From NCBI RefSeq assembly GCF_003367175.1, contig NZ_QRGA01000001.1:124001-188000 (forward strand): a stretch of 64,000 nt of DNA. The letters run 5' to 3'. The DNA is from Trinickia dinghuensis. GTDB taxonomy: Bacteria > Pseudomonadota > Gammaproteobacteria > Burkholderiales > Burkholderiaceae. The notes beneath the pieces are model-generated. The model was not told the origin of the DNA and searched no databases. It was given only the letters and a program-made list of their open reading frames with translations. Positions within the stretch are counted from its first letter, which is position 1. The number at the start of each line of letters is the position of its first letter. The position numbers and the translations under genes were made by a program. This document shows, in pieces, positions 19,168-26,897 of this stretch.

Positions 19168-19479
19168 TCACACCTCGACGAGAACGCGGCCGTCTTCGAA
19201 TTTCGCCGGATAGGTCTTCAGGTTCCGGCAAGCGGGCGCACGCACGGCCTCGCCCGACCGATAGTCGAACTCGCCGCTGTGCTTCGGGCACTCGATCACG
19301 TAGTCCATGACCAAACCGTCCGCCAAATGCACGGACTCGTGCGTGCAGAGGCCATCCGTGCAGAAGTATTCATCGGCGGGGCTGCGGAAGATCGCAAACG
19401 TTCTACCCGCGTGATCGAACCGAATCACCCCTTCCGCTTCGATATCCTCCGCCGCGCAGGCATTGACCCATTGAGCCAT
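19168..19479 (-). CDS. Rieske [2Fe-2S] ferredoxin (MocE/NagAb type)
   Basis: 103 residues from the ATG at 19479, preceded by AAGGAG; an in-frame ATG at 19533 lacks such a site. Rieske ligands are Cys45 and His47 (LCTHES) and Cys64 and His67 (CPKHSGEF), at exactly the same positions and total length as the NagAb ferredoxin at 38132. Soluble electron carrier between the reductase encoded immediately downstream and the membrane di-iron hydroxylase encoded 99 nt upstream. The gene order hydroxylase-ferredoxin-reductase matches mocD-E-F of rhizobia as I remember it. Confidence 0.9.
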   Translation of the reverse strand: MAQWVNACAAEDIEAEGVIRFDHAGRTFAIFRSPADEYFCTDGLCTHESVHLADGLVMDYVIECPKHSGEFDYRSGEAVRAPACRNLKTYPAKFEDGRVLVEV

Positions 19480-19578
19480 GATGATTGCTCCTTGTCTCCG
19501 AAATTCGCCCAGTGCATGCTTCATGCGCTTCATGCACCGAGAGGTTTGTCAAATGAACACGCTGCGCGCAGCCAGCAC

Positions 19579-20583
19579 TCAACCGACGTTCAGGCGGGCC
19601 TTCTTCTTGGCAAAGCGTTCTTGCATCCGGCGATCGCCTTCGGACGAGCCGTCGTGCCAAGTGCCGAACCACTTGTCGAGCGGGAAGAATCCGTTGTCGC
19701 AGTAGTTCACCTCGAAATATTTGTGATGCAGGTAGTGCGCATAAGCGTGACTCGGTTGGGCAACGTCGCCTGTCACCTCGAGCCGGTCGAATCCGATATG
19801 ACCGACCACGGCGCCGAAGGCAGCCAAGTGGAAGAAATAAACGGCAATGAACGGATGCGACGGGACGGCCAGGACCCAAAAAGCAACGCCAAAATAAAGC
19901 GTGGACTCGACCGGATGCATCGACATCGACGACCACGGCGACGGATTGACCGAGTTGTGGTGCACCGAATGCACCCACTTATAAAGCGGCCCCCAGTGGA
20001 TCGCGCGATGGATGAAGAAGAAATGCACCTCGTGCGCGATCGGAGCGAGCAGCGTCAGCACGATCAGGTAGACCGGGTGAGCTTGCCAGGTGACCATCGG
20101 TGTCAGCCCGTTCGCGAAAGCCCAGAGCAGACCCACCTCGATGGCGGTGCCGATCGGTATCGACACGAAGAAGCTGCGAAGGAAGTTGTCGATATTCTGG
20201 CTGCGGAACAAGAACACGTCCGACGGCTGTTCGGCCGGAAATTTGCCGTTGTATTTGAACCGCCGCTCTTGCACTCGCGCCCGGTAGTAGCGCAGTTCGA
20301 TGAATCCGTAAAACAGGAAATTACCGATCCAATTTGCCGCCAGAAGCTTGAGGATCCATGCCCAGCCGATCGTCTTCATCGTGGCCATGTCCGGCACGAC
20401 GAAGTACCACCAAAGCACCGTCGTGGCCATGATGAACAGATTCCACGGCCAAACATAGCCAACGACGTAGTCGAACATCTTCGGGAGGCTCACCGGCCAT
20501 TTCCAGAATGGCGCGACATCCAAGTCTTGCGCAGGCGCCCAATCCCCACGTTTATTGCGCGTACCAAACTTCAGATCGTCCAT
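19579..20583 (-). CDS. membrane di-iron hydroxylase (fatty acid hydroxylase/sterol desaturase superfamily)
   Basis: 334 residues from the ATG at 20583 (GTGGAG upstream); 21 further in-frame residues upstream have no support. Several transmembrane segments (WNLFIMATTVLWWYFVV; PVYLIVLTLLAPIAHEV). Histidine clusters bind the two irons: His184, His187, His192, His196 in HEVHFFFIHRAIHW, His205, His208, His209 in HSVHH, and His283, His286, His287 in HYLHH, with His223 and His262 as further candidates. Such enzymes hydroxylate C-H bonds using O2 and two electrons; hydroxylating an O-methyl group causes demethylation. Context with a monosaccharide/cyclitol importer and a Rieske ferredoxin argues for a water-soluble substrate rather than a lipid. 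Exact substrate unknown. Confidence 0.85.
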   Translation of the reverse strand: MDDLKFGTRNKRGDWAPAQDLDVAPFWKWPVSLPKMFDYVVGYVWPWNLFIMATTVLWWYFVVPDMATMKTIGWAWILKLLAANWIGNFLFYGFIELRYYRARVQERRFKYNGKFPAEQPSDVFLFRSQNIDNFLRSFFVSIPIGTAIEVGLLWAFANGLTPMVTWQAHPVYLIVLTLLAPIAHEVHFFFIHRAIHWGPLYKWVHSVHHNSVNPSPWSSMSMHPVESTLYFGVAFWVLAVPSHPFIAVYFFHLAAFGAVVGHIGFDRLEVTGDVAQPSHAYAHYLHHKYFEVNYCDNGFFPLDKWFGTWHDGSSEGDRRMQERFAKKKARLNVG

Positions 20584-20667
20584 AGTCTCCACTCTTCGTT
20601 CAGCGCCCTCGAGTCGCACGATCGGCAGCGGCCGGTTCGCCGCCACCGATTCGGCACGCCGATGGCC

Positions 20668-21603
20668 TCAGTTGCGTCCGGCGAACTGCTGCCGATTCGC
20701 CGGCGTGACCAGTTGGAACGGCAGGTAGGTCACGGACGGCACGTTTTCACCGTGGGCCAGGCTCAAAGCGGCATCGATCGCGCCTTTCCCTTGTCCACTT
20801 GCATCCTGGAACACCGTTGCTTTCAGCTCCCCCGCCTTCATCGCGGCCAGCGCGTCGCTGGTCGCATCGATCCCGGCTACCACGGTGCCGTTCAGGCGCT
20901 TCGCCGCCTTGAGTGCTTGAATGGCACCCAAGGCCATTTCGTCGTTATTGGCGACGACCGCATTGAATTGCGTGCCGCTGCTGAGCCAGTTCGTCATCAA
21001 GTCCTGCGCAGCCGTTCTCGACCACTTCGCACTTTGCTTGTCGACCACCTTGATGCCTTGACACGCCGGTGTCTTGGTCACGTCTTCAGCGCTTTGCGTC
21101 CGCTCGCGCGTGGCTTCATGGGACAGGTCCCCCATCAAGATCACAACGTCCCCCTTGCCTCCCAGCAGACGACACACTTCGCTCATCTCCAGCTTTCCGG
21201 CTTCGGATTCCTTCGAGCCGACGAACGTCACCTTCGGCGGCAGCGTGGGGTCGGCCGGTTTCAGATTCACGTAGACGAGCGGAATGCCGGCGGCCGTCGC
21301 CATCTTGGTGATCTTCGGACTCACGTCGGTATCGACGAGAGCGACCACGATCGCGTCCACCTTTTGTGCAATGAAGTTTTGAATCTGAGAAATCTGGCGC
21401 CCGATGTCTTGCTGAGCGTCCTCGAATTCGACGTTGGCCCCCTTCGCCGCGCCCTCCTGTTTCATGCTGTTGCGCAATAGCGCCGCGAACGTGTCGTTGA
21501 ATCGATTCATCGTCACGCCGATCGTCGCCGCCGAAGCGGATATTGCAGTTGCCGACAAAGACACCAAAGCAAGCGAACAAGCAAGTTTCGTCAGGCGTTT
21601 CAT
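20668..21603 (-). CDS. sugar/cyclitol ABC importer periplasmic binding protein (RbsB/MocB type)
   Basis: 311 residues from the ATG at 21603, preceded by AAGGAG; 30 more in-frame residues upstream show no homology. Signal peptide MKRLTKLACSLALVSLSATAISASA. The mature chain follows the type I periplasmic binding fold of CUT2 importers: TIGVTMNRFNDTFAALLRNSM, VDAIVVALVDTD, AVVANNDEMALGAIQALKAA, VAGIDATSDALAAMKAGEL. First gene of the six-gene minus-strand run ending at 15248. Rhizopine-binding MocB belongs to this family, so the context fits import of a methylated cyclitol or sugar, by inference only. Confidence 0.9.
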   Translation of the reverse strand: MKRLTKLACSLALVSLSATAISASAATIGVTMNRFNDTFAALLRNSMKQEGAAKGANVEFEDAQQDIGRQISQIQNFIAQKVDAIVVALVDTDVSPKITKMATAAGIPLVYVNLKPADPTLPPKVTFVGSKESEAGKLEMSEVCRLLGGKGDVVILMGDLSHEATRERTQSAEDVTKTPACQGIKVVDKQSAKWSRTAAQDLMTNWLSSGTQFNAVVANNDEMALGAIQALKAAKRLNGTVVAGIDATSDALAAMKAGELKATVFQDASGQGKGAIDAALSLAHGENVPSVTYLPFQLVTPANRQQFAGRN

Positions 21604-21999
21604 CAAAGTCTCCTTGATATATATAAATCGAGCGACGATCGAATAAAACGTGGCCGTGCTCGTCCAGCCCACGCCGGTATCGGTAGGGTTCAACGTTCAC
21701 AACGGAAAAATCGAAAAATGCGACCTGTTATGCGGTGAATTAAAAATCCACACATCGATCATTCGTTCGCAAGAAAGCCAATATCCAATTTCACAATTAC
21801 TCGGATTTACTGCGGTGCTTTCAACCTCGAATACGATGTCCTAGTGCGTTTGATACTAGTTGATCGAATTCACTCGCTCAAACGAATTTCTGAAGAGAAT
21901 TCCTCAAAAGAGCGGCACTCAAGGGTTTTTGCCTAGTCGGCAAGCCGACAAGCCAGCAAGCGGAGTTCGCCCACCCCGGCCCGCACCTGGCCCGGGGCG
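21604..21999. other. 396-bp intergenic region, probable promoter of the Moc-like operon
   Basis: No coding frame is convincing. The stretch 21700-21910 is markedly AT-richer than the genes around it. A partial dyad with core AACGTT lies at 21692-21697, similar to the core upstream of the galactoside importer, and may be an operator for the adjacent LacI regulator. A short dyad GTCGG-N4-CCGAC at 21936-21949 lies just beyond the LacI stop without a T-tract and may be a weak terminator for that gene. Confidence 0.5.
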
Positions 22000-23028
22000 T
22001 CATACGGGCGGAAGATTCTCCTGCAGGTAGATCGAGATCGGTGTTTGCAGAGGCAGCTCCGAGGCCGTGCCTCGGTTGTAATGGTTGAGGATGACCTCGA
22101 CGGCTCTGACAGCCTCCACAAAAGGGCTCTGGTCGATCACGGCATCCATCACACCTTCCACGAGCAGCGACCTGCTGATGTCGCTGAGTTCATGGCCGAT
22201 AAAGATCGTGGAGTGTTCCCGCTTCATGGCCCTCAGGGCCCGTGCAATGCCATCGTCCCCAACCGAAATGCTATAGATTCCCCGCAGGTCGGGGAAACGA
22301 CCGAAGGCCTCGCGCACGAGCGTCTCGCTGGATCCCGCATCCTCATGATTCTCCACGGTCGCCACGACCTCGCAGGCGGGGAAGCGGCGACGCAGCACGG
22401 AGCGAAAAGCCCCGTCCCGCTCTTCGTGCCCAAGATAGGTTCGCAATCCGGCGATGACGATCGCTTGGCCGCCTTCGCGGCCGAGAAACCGGCCCATCAG
22501 TTCACCCGCGATACGCCCGGCACATCGGTTGTCGATCCCGACGTAGGCCAGCCGCCCGGTGTCGGGCAGATCGCTCGCCACCGTGACTACGGGGATTCGA
22601 TTGGCGATTCGCGCAATGGCGTCGACGACCCGAGGATGCTCGTAGGCCACGACGATCAACGCATCGGCTTTTTCCGAAGCGCGTTGGATGACCGAGGTCA
22701 GCGAGCGCGGATCCAGATCTTCGAAGAACGTCAGGTGGCAGGTTACGCGGTGCGTCTCGAACGTTTTCTGCGCGAGTTCGAAGCCTTGTCGCAACGCAAT
22801 GTAGTACGGGGCGCTGGTGTTTTGCGTCACGATCGCAATCCGTAACCATCGCACGGACAACTCGTCGAGTACGCGATTGATCTTCAGCTTGCGCGCCCAT
22901 TCGAGGACACGAGCCTCCTTCTCGCGAGACACGCCGCCGCGCCCGTTCAGCACGCGCTCGACGGTGGAATAGCTGACTCCGGAAGCGCTGGCCACGTCTT
23001 CCATCGTCGGTTTTCTTCTGTCGTTCAT
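22000..23028 (-). CDS. LacI-family transcriptional regulator of the Moc-like cluster
   Basis: 342 residues from the ATG at 23028 (GGGGGTG upstream); starts at 23055 or 23079 are possible. Helix-turn-helix TMEDVASASGVSYSTVERVLN with hinge VSREKEARVLEWARKL; the Ser-Thr-Val-Glu recognition helix and weak hinge depart from the LacI norm. The sensor domain is of the ribose-binding-protein kind (VTQNTSAPYYIALRQGFELAQ, VVAYEHPRVVDAIARIANRIPVVTVASDLP). Located upstream of the binding-protein operon on the same strand, with the isomerase gene before it. Probably senses the transported compound. Confidence 0.87.
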   Translation of the reverse strand: MNDRRKPTMEDVASASGVSYSTVERVLNGRGGVSREKEARVLEWARKLKINRVLDELSVRWLRIAIVTQNTSAPYYIALRQGFELAQKTFETHRVTCHLTFFEDLDPRSLTSVIQRASEKADALIVVAYEHPRVVDAIARIANRIPVVTVASDLPDTGRLAYVGIDNRCAGRIAGELMGRFLGREGGQAIVIAGLRTYLGHEERDGAFRSVLRRRFPACEVVATVENHEDAGSSETLVREAFGRFPDLRGIYSISVGDDGIARALRAMKREHSTIFIGHELSDISRSLLVEGVMDAVIDQSPFVEAVRAVEVILNHYNRGTASELPLQTPISIYLQENLPPV

Positions 23029-23102
23029 GGTCACCCCCGAGTTTTCCAGCTTCATCCCCGCGCGCTCGGAATGAGTCATCCGGCTGACGTGGAAGCGCTA
23101 CG

Positions 23103-23130
23103 CGTTACTCATTGTTCGTTACTCGTTGGT
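23103..23130. repeat. 14-bp imperfect tandem duplication over a stop codon
   Basis: CGTTACTCATTGTT at 23103-23116 is followed by CGTTACTCGTTGGT at 23117-23130, 12 of 14 identical. On the minus strand each copy contains GAGTAA; in the upstream copy it is out of frame, so the isomerase reads on through a few extra residues (VTNNE) before stopping in the other copy. Confidence 0.6.
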
Positions 23131-23965
23131 CGTCAGTCGTTTCGTGCCATAGCTGCCTTGCCCAATCTCGCAACATCAACGATTCCGCCCAGCGGTCGGT
23201 CGTATCGTTACCGTCGCGGCCGACGATGGCATACGGCTTCGGCCCAAGTTCGCAGACGAAAGCCAGCGAGTCGTTTTCTCCCGCACGTTTCCGCCACGAG
23301 GCAAAACCGTATCGCCACCAGTCGAGAAACAGATCGACCCACATTCGATGCGGTTCGAACGATAACTCGATTTGCACCTGCTCGCGGCTTGCGACTCGGC
23401 CATGGAACGCCCAAGAGTTGTCGAGGACGCGATGCATCAGCGCATGGTTCTCCGCCGAAACGGGCCAGGCGAACTCTCGTCCGACCAAATAATGCGACAC
23501 GTCGCCGAGCAGTTTCAGGTTGGGCCGCGCATCGAGCAGGTCGAGCGTGAAATAAAGATCGGTGGTCATCCGGTCTCGATGGGTTTCGAGGTACACGGGG
23601 AAATCCACTTGCTCGATCAGCCGCTGCCAGCCGTCAAGCAACTCGACGCATTCCTTGACGGTTCGAGGGCGAACATCCGCCTGAATATCGAGGTGATGAA
23701 GCCCGAACTCCGTGGCGTTCTCCAGCACGGGTTTGAGATCGTCTACCGTGCGGGGAAAACACTGCCCCTCCGCATCGAGCCCGAACTGCGACCGCAATTG
23801 AGCCAGTCTCCGCACATCCTGCCTGTTCGTGTAATGCGCGCTGACGCCGTCGAAGCCCGCAGCCGCGATCATTTGCACGTTCTCTTCTAGCGAACGCTCC
23901 CAGCCGTCCGTATGCCGGCGCTCCATCGACCACAACGACTGGAACACAACCAGGCTTTGACCCAT
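23105..23965 (-). CDS. sugar phosphate isomerase/epimerase-like TIM-barrel protein
   Basis: 286 residues of the xylose isomerase-like TIM-barrel superfamily. A metal tetrad is visible: Glu127 (YLETHRD), Asp155 (LLGDVSHY), His188 (FHGRV) and Glu239 (FVCELGP). Such proteins isomerise or epimerise sugars and inosose-type compounds; IolE, IolI and rhizopine MocC are relatives. It is the first gene of the minus-strand run of isomerase, LacI and Moc-like operon, and so probably processes the imported compound after the oxygenase step. Specific reaction not deducible. The C-terminal residues come from a small tandem duplication. Confidence 0.82.
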   Translation of the reverse strand: MGQSLVVFQSLWSMERRHTDGWERSLEENVQMIAAAGFDGVSAHYTNRQDVRRLAQLRSQFGLDAEGQCFPRTVDDLKPVLENATEFGLHHLDIQADVRPRTVKECVELLDGWQRLIEQVDFPVYLETHRDRMTTDLYFTLDLLDARPNLKLLGDVSHYLVGREFAWPVSAENHALMHRVLDNSWAFHGRVASREQVQIELSFEPHRMWVDLFLDWWRYGFASWRKRAGENDSLAFVCELGPKPYAIVGRDGNDTTDRWAESLMLRDWARQLWHETTDDQRVTNNE

Positions 23966-24099
23966 CGCGTCTCCTCGATCACGTCTAGTTTTGACGTCTC
24001 GAATGTAGTTGACGGAAGTCGGCCACTCAAACGGTATCTTGAGGAAAAATCCTCAAATTCCAGGCCAGCTAGGGTATGCCTCGATAGGCGGGGCAAGGA

Positions 24100-25083
24100 T
24101 CACGACACCACTCGGGTCCTTGCAGCCTTCCTGATGTCGGAAGGCCTCATGCCGTAGCGCTCGACCATCGTGCGCGTGAAATGCGCCGGACTCGCGTATC
24201 CGCAGCGAAATGAAATTTCGGAAATCGTCAAATGGGACATCGCGCCGTCCCTCAAATCGCGCCATGCCTTCTCGGCACGTTTTTCCCAAATGTAATCCGA
24301 AACGGAGCCGCCCTCAGCACCGAACAACCGGTTCAAGTGACGAGAAGACAACCCCAACTTTTCGGCAACGGATGTTGGATTCAGGTCCGCGCAAGACAAA
24401 TTTTGCGCAATGTATCGCTTGGCGTCGATCAAGTAGAAGATCGACCGATTCAAATTCGATCGCCCCCCCGTCTCGGAGGCAATGATCGACCTCAAAACAA
24501 AGTTCGTTTGATCCGAAAACGATGAAACGAACTCGGGCGTCGGCGCACGCAACACTCTCGAGCAGCTCCTAGACAGCTCTGCGCGCACCGCGAAGTCAAG
24601 CGCTCCGCTTGGCGCCAGCTTCAGGGGAAGCGCGTCGGGATCGACGCCCCATCTCCGATCCGCCAAATCCACGGGCAGATCGATCAGAAACTGATGCATA
24701 GGGGTTGCAAAGCCATAGGTGAAAGGCTTGCCGGCGTCGTACACAATGGCATCCCCCGCTTCCAGCTGAAACACCTTCCCCTTTTGAATGAAATACGCGC
24801 TGCCGCTGATCAAATGACATAGAAACACGGAGCCCTTTGGAAATCTTTCGACGCATTCGTGATTCCGTTCGACGCAGTGAACGCTCCCTTCGATCTCGAA
24901 GACTTTGAGTTCGCCGAGCGCACAGCCCGCGAGCCGAGCGGCGAAATCGCCGTCGAGCGACGCGGACGTGCGCAGTCCGATCAACTCCTCCGAACTGTAG
25001 CTATCCCAAAACGCCAGACGATCAGACGAGTCGACGCTTTCGGTCGATGCCCGAATGATCGCAGGAATCGTGCTCCCGCCCAT
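24100..25083 (-). CDS. AraC-family transcriptional regulator
   Basis: 327 residues from the ATG at 25083, with GGGAGAC upstream; 21 in-frame residues before it are not supported. N-terminal AraC-binding-like (cupin) sensor (GSVFLCHLISGSAYFIQKGKVFQLEAGDAIVYD) and C-terminal double helix-turn-helix with PTSVAEKLGLSSRHLNRLFGAEG and ISEISFRCGYASPAHFTRTMVERYG. Divergent from the cupin/VanA-like operon at 25286, which it likely activates through the direct repeats at 25199-25233. It is of the same subfamily as the AraC regulator at 31630. Confidence 0.88.
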   Translation of the reverse strand: MGGSTIPAIIRASTESVDSSDRLAFWDSYSSEELIGLRTSASLDGDFAARLAGCALGELKVFEIEGSVHCVERNHECVERFPKGSVFLCHLISGSAYFIQKGKVFQLEAGDAIVYDAGKPFTYGFATPMHQFLIDLPVDLADRRWGVDPDALPLKLAPSGALDFAVRAELSRSCSRVLRAPTPEFVSSFSDQTNFVLRSIIASETGGRSNLNRSIFYLIDAKRYIAQNLSCADLNPTSVAEKLGLSSRHLNRLFGAEGGSVSDYIWEKRAEKAWRDLRDGAMSHLTISEISFRCGYASPAHFTRTMVERYGMRPSDIRKAARTRVVS

Positions 25084-25198
25084 GGTTGTCTCCCATCCTC
25101 GCCTTCGTTTCATTGACGACGGCGCACTGTTGTCCTTGCATGGCAAGTTACCACGCTAAAGCAAGCGCGGGTAGCGGCCGCGCGAGCGCCATGTCCAT

Positions 25199-25233
25199 TT
25201 AAGTCAAAACGCTCGTCCAGTTGAGTCAACCGT
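25199..25233 (+). promoter_or_regulatory. AGTCAA direct repeats, candidate AraC-type activator site
   Basis: TTAAGTCAAAACG at 25199-25211 and TTGAGTCAACCGT at 25221-25233 share TTnAGTCAA with a 22-bp period, about two helical turns, 53 bp before the cupin start. This is the arrangement AraC/XylS proteins use. The same AGTCAA pair with the same period lies upstream of the GMC oxidoreductase (31573-31600). Confidence 0.55.
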
Positions 25234-25285
25234 TCATTGCGACTCGCACAGTACAGTTGACGCAAGCATTCACTGGAGAGAGACG

Positions 25286-25819
25286 ATGGTCGAAAAGGCG
25301 AAAAGCGAGTTCTGGAAAGATATCGAACCGATTAAGAACGTATTTAAACCCCACGCTTTACCCGAGGCGTACATCCACGATGCGCCATCGGACGATTTGC
25401 GATTGTATGTGCCGATCACCGAAACGGTCTCCTCGCGCCCCCTTTGGATTTCGCCGAACGAGAACAAATGGTGCGACATCCTGATGGCCAAGGAAGCCGG
25501 CCTCGTTAATCGGCACTATCACCCGCACGAAGTGTTCGCGTACACCATCTCGGGCAAATGGGGATACCTCGAACACGACTGGACGGCGACCAAGGGCGAT
25601 TTTGTCTACGAGACGCCCGGAGAAGGGCACACGCTCGTTGCCTTCGAGGACGCCGAGCCGATGCGCGTCTTCTTTATCGTTCACGGCCCGCTGATCTGGC
25701 TGGACGCCGATGGAAAGTCGAACGGCTACTTCGACGTGCACGACTACATCGCAATGGCCGAGGCGCACTACGAAGCAGTTGGACTGGGCGCCGATCGGAT
25801 CAAGGCACTGATGCGATAG
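25286..25819 (+). CDS. cupin dioxygenase, 2,4'-dihydroxyacetophenone dioxygenase family
   Basis: 177 residues, preceded by TGGAGAGAG. Single cupin domain with RHYHPHEVFAYTISGKWGYLEHDW (motif 1 with HxH and Glu) and TPGEGHTLVAF (motif 2). Length and pattern fit the family of 2,4'-dihydroxyacetophenone dioxygenase, a non-haem iron enzyme that cleaves a C-C bond next to a carbonyl to give 4-hydroxybenzoate and formate. Whether this member takes that substrate is unknown. First gene of an operon with a VanA-like oxygenase, a porin and a broken reductase. Confidence 0.75.
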   Translation: MVEKAKSEFWKDIEPIKNVFKPHALPEAYIHDAPSDDLRLYVPITETVSSRPLWISPNENKWCDILMAKEAGLVNRHYHPHEVFAYTISGKWGYLEHDWTATKGDFVYETPGEGHTLVAFEDAEPMRVFFIVHGPLIWLDADGKSNGYFDVHDYIAMAEAHYEAVGLGADRIKALMR

Positions 25820-25862
25820 CAGGCCGACGGCAATTCAATCCAATAAATTCCAGGAGACAGCG

Positions 25863-26897
25863 ATGCCCTTTCTGATGAACACGTGGTACGTCGCGGCAAG
25901 CGCCGATGAGATCAAGAACGAGCTTTTCTCGAGAACGATATGCGGACGGTCGGTCTTGCTATTCAGGAAAGAGAACGGCGATTGCGTCGCCTCTTCGAAT
26001 CGCTGCCCACATCGATTCGCCCCCTTGGACAAAGGCAGACTGGTCGGCGACGGCGTCGTCGAATGTCCTTATCACGGGCTGCAATTCGACGTGCAGTCCG
26101 GCAACTGCGTTCACAACCCCCACGGAGACGGGAAGATTTCCAAGGCGGCCTGTGTGGCGACCTACCCCATCGAGGAACGTCACGGCCTTGTCTGGGTGTG
26201 GCTCGGCGAGCCCGAAGCAGCCGACACCGACAAGATCCCCGACTTTCACTTCCTCACCGATACCAAGTTTCGTACGTTGAGCGGCTTGATTGGCGTCCGC
26301 GCGAACTACGAACTGATCGTCGACAATCTCATGGACCTGTCGCACGTCGAATACCTGCACGCGGGCGGGCTCGGAAGCGAGGCAATCAAGCGAGGCGAGA
26401 CGGAAGTCATTCAAAACACCAACACCGTCCATTCGAACCGCTGGTGTCCCGACGGAATGGCGCCGCCCGTCTGGGATGCGCTGTTCGACAACTACGGAAA
26501 GCCCGTGGACCATTGGCTGGACATGCGATGGGATCCTCCCGCTCTGCTTTGCCTCGATGTCGGCGTGACCCCGGTGGGGGCGCCGCGCGCCGACGGCGTC
26601 TCGGGATACTTCTGTCACTTTCTTACCCCCGAAACCGAAACGACGACGCACTACTTCTGGACGGCGAGCCGGACATTCAAAATCCACGACACCGCGCTGG
26701 ATTCGAACCTTTCGACGGCGATCCATCAGGCATTCGTCGAGGAAGACGTTCCGATGATCGAAGGCGTGCAAACGATGATGGGTGGGATCCCGTTCGACAA
26801 AATGAATCCTGTCTTGTTGCAGCCGGATGCGGGGGCGCTACGTTCGCGACGCGTGCTGAAACAGTTGATCGAGGCCGAGTGCGCGGGTGAGCGATGA
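25863..26897 (+). CDS. Rieske non-haem iron oxygenase, vanillate O-demethylase (VanA)-like
   Basis: 344 residues, with CAGGAGAC upstream. Rieske cluster ligands Cys48 and His50 (RCPHR), Cys68 and His71 (CPYHGL); mononuclear iron ligands Asp158, His161 and His166 in DLSHVEYLH. Overall order and length match VanA-type oxygenases, which demethylate methoxylated aromatics to catechols or phenols plus formaldehyde. They need a VanB-type reductase; the cognate gene 1.1 kb downstream is broken (27994-28399). Its stop overlaps the following porin start by four bases. Confidence 0.87.
   Translation: MPFLMNTWYVAASADEIKNELFSRTICGRSVLLFRKENGDCVASSNRCPHRFAPLDKGRLVGDGVVECPYHGLQFDVQSGNCVHNPHGDGKISKAACVATYPIEERHGLVWVWLGEPEAADTDKIPDFHFLTDTKFRTLSGLIGVRANYELIVDNLMDLSHVEYLHAGGLGSEAIKRGETEVIQNTNTVHSNRWCPDGMAPPVWDALFDNYGKPVDHWLDMRWDPPALLCLDVGVTPVGAPRADGVSGYFCHFLTPETETTTHYFWTASRTFKIHDTALDSNLSTAIHQAFVEEDVPMIEGVQTMMGGIPFDKMNPVLLQPDAGALRSRRVLKQLIEAECAGER

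Noticed and set aside
19021-21480. 819-residue plus-strand open frame over the Moc-like operon
   Set aside because: Antisense to three well-supported genes (hydroxylase, ferredoxin, binding protein); composition is Arg/His-rich as expected from a GC-rich shadow frame, with no recognisable domain.
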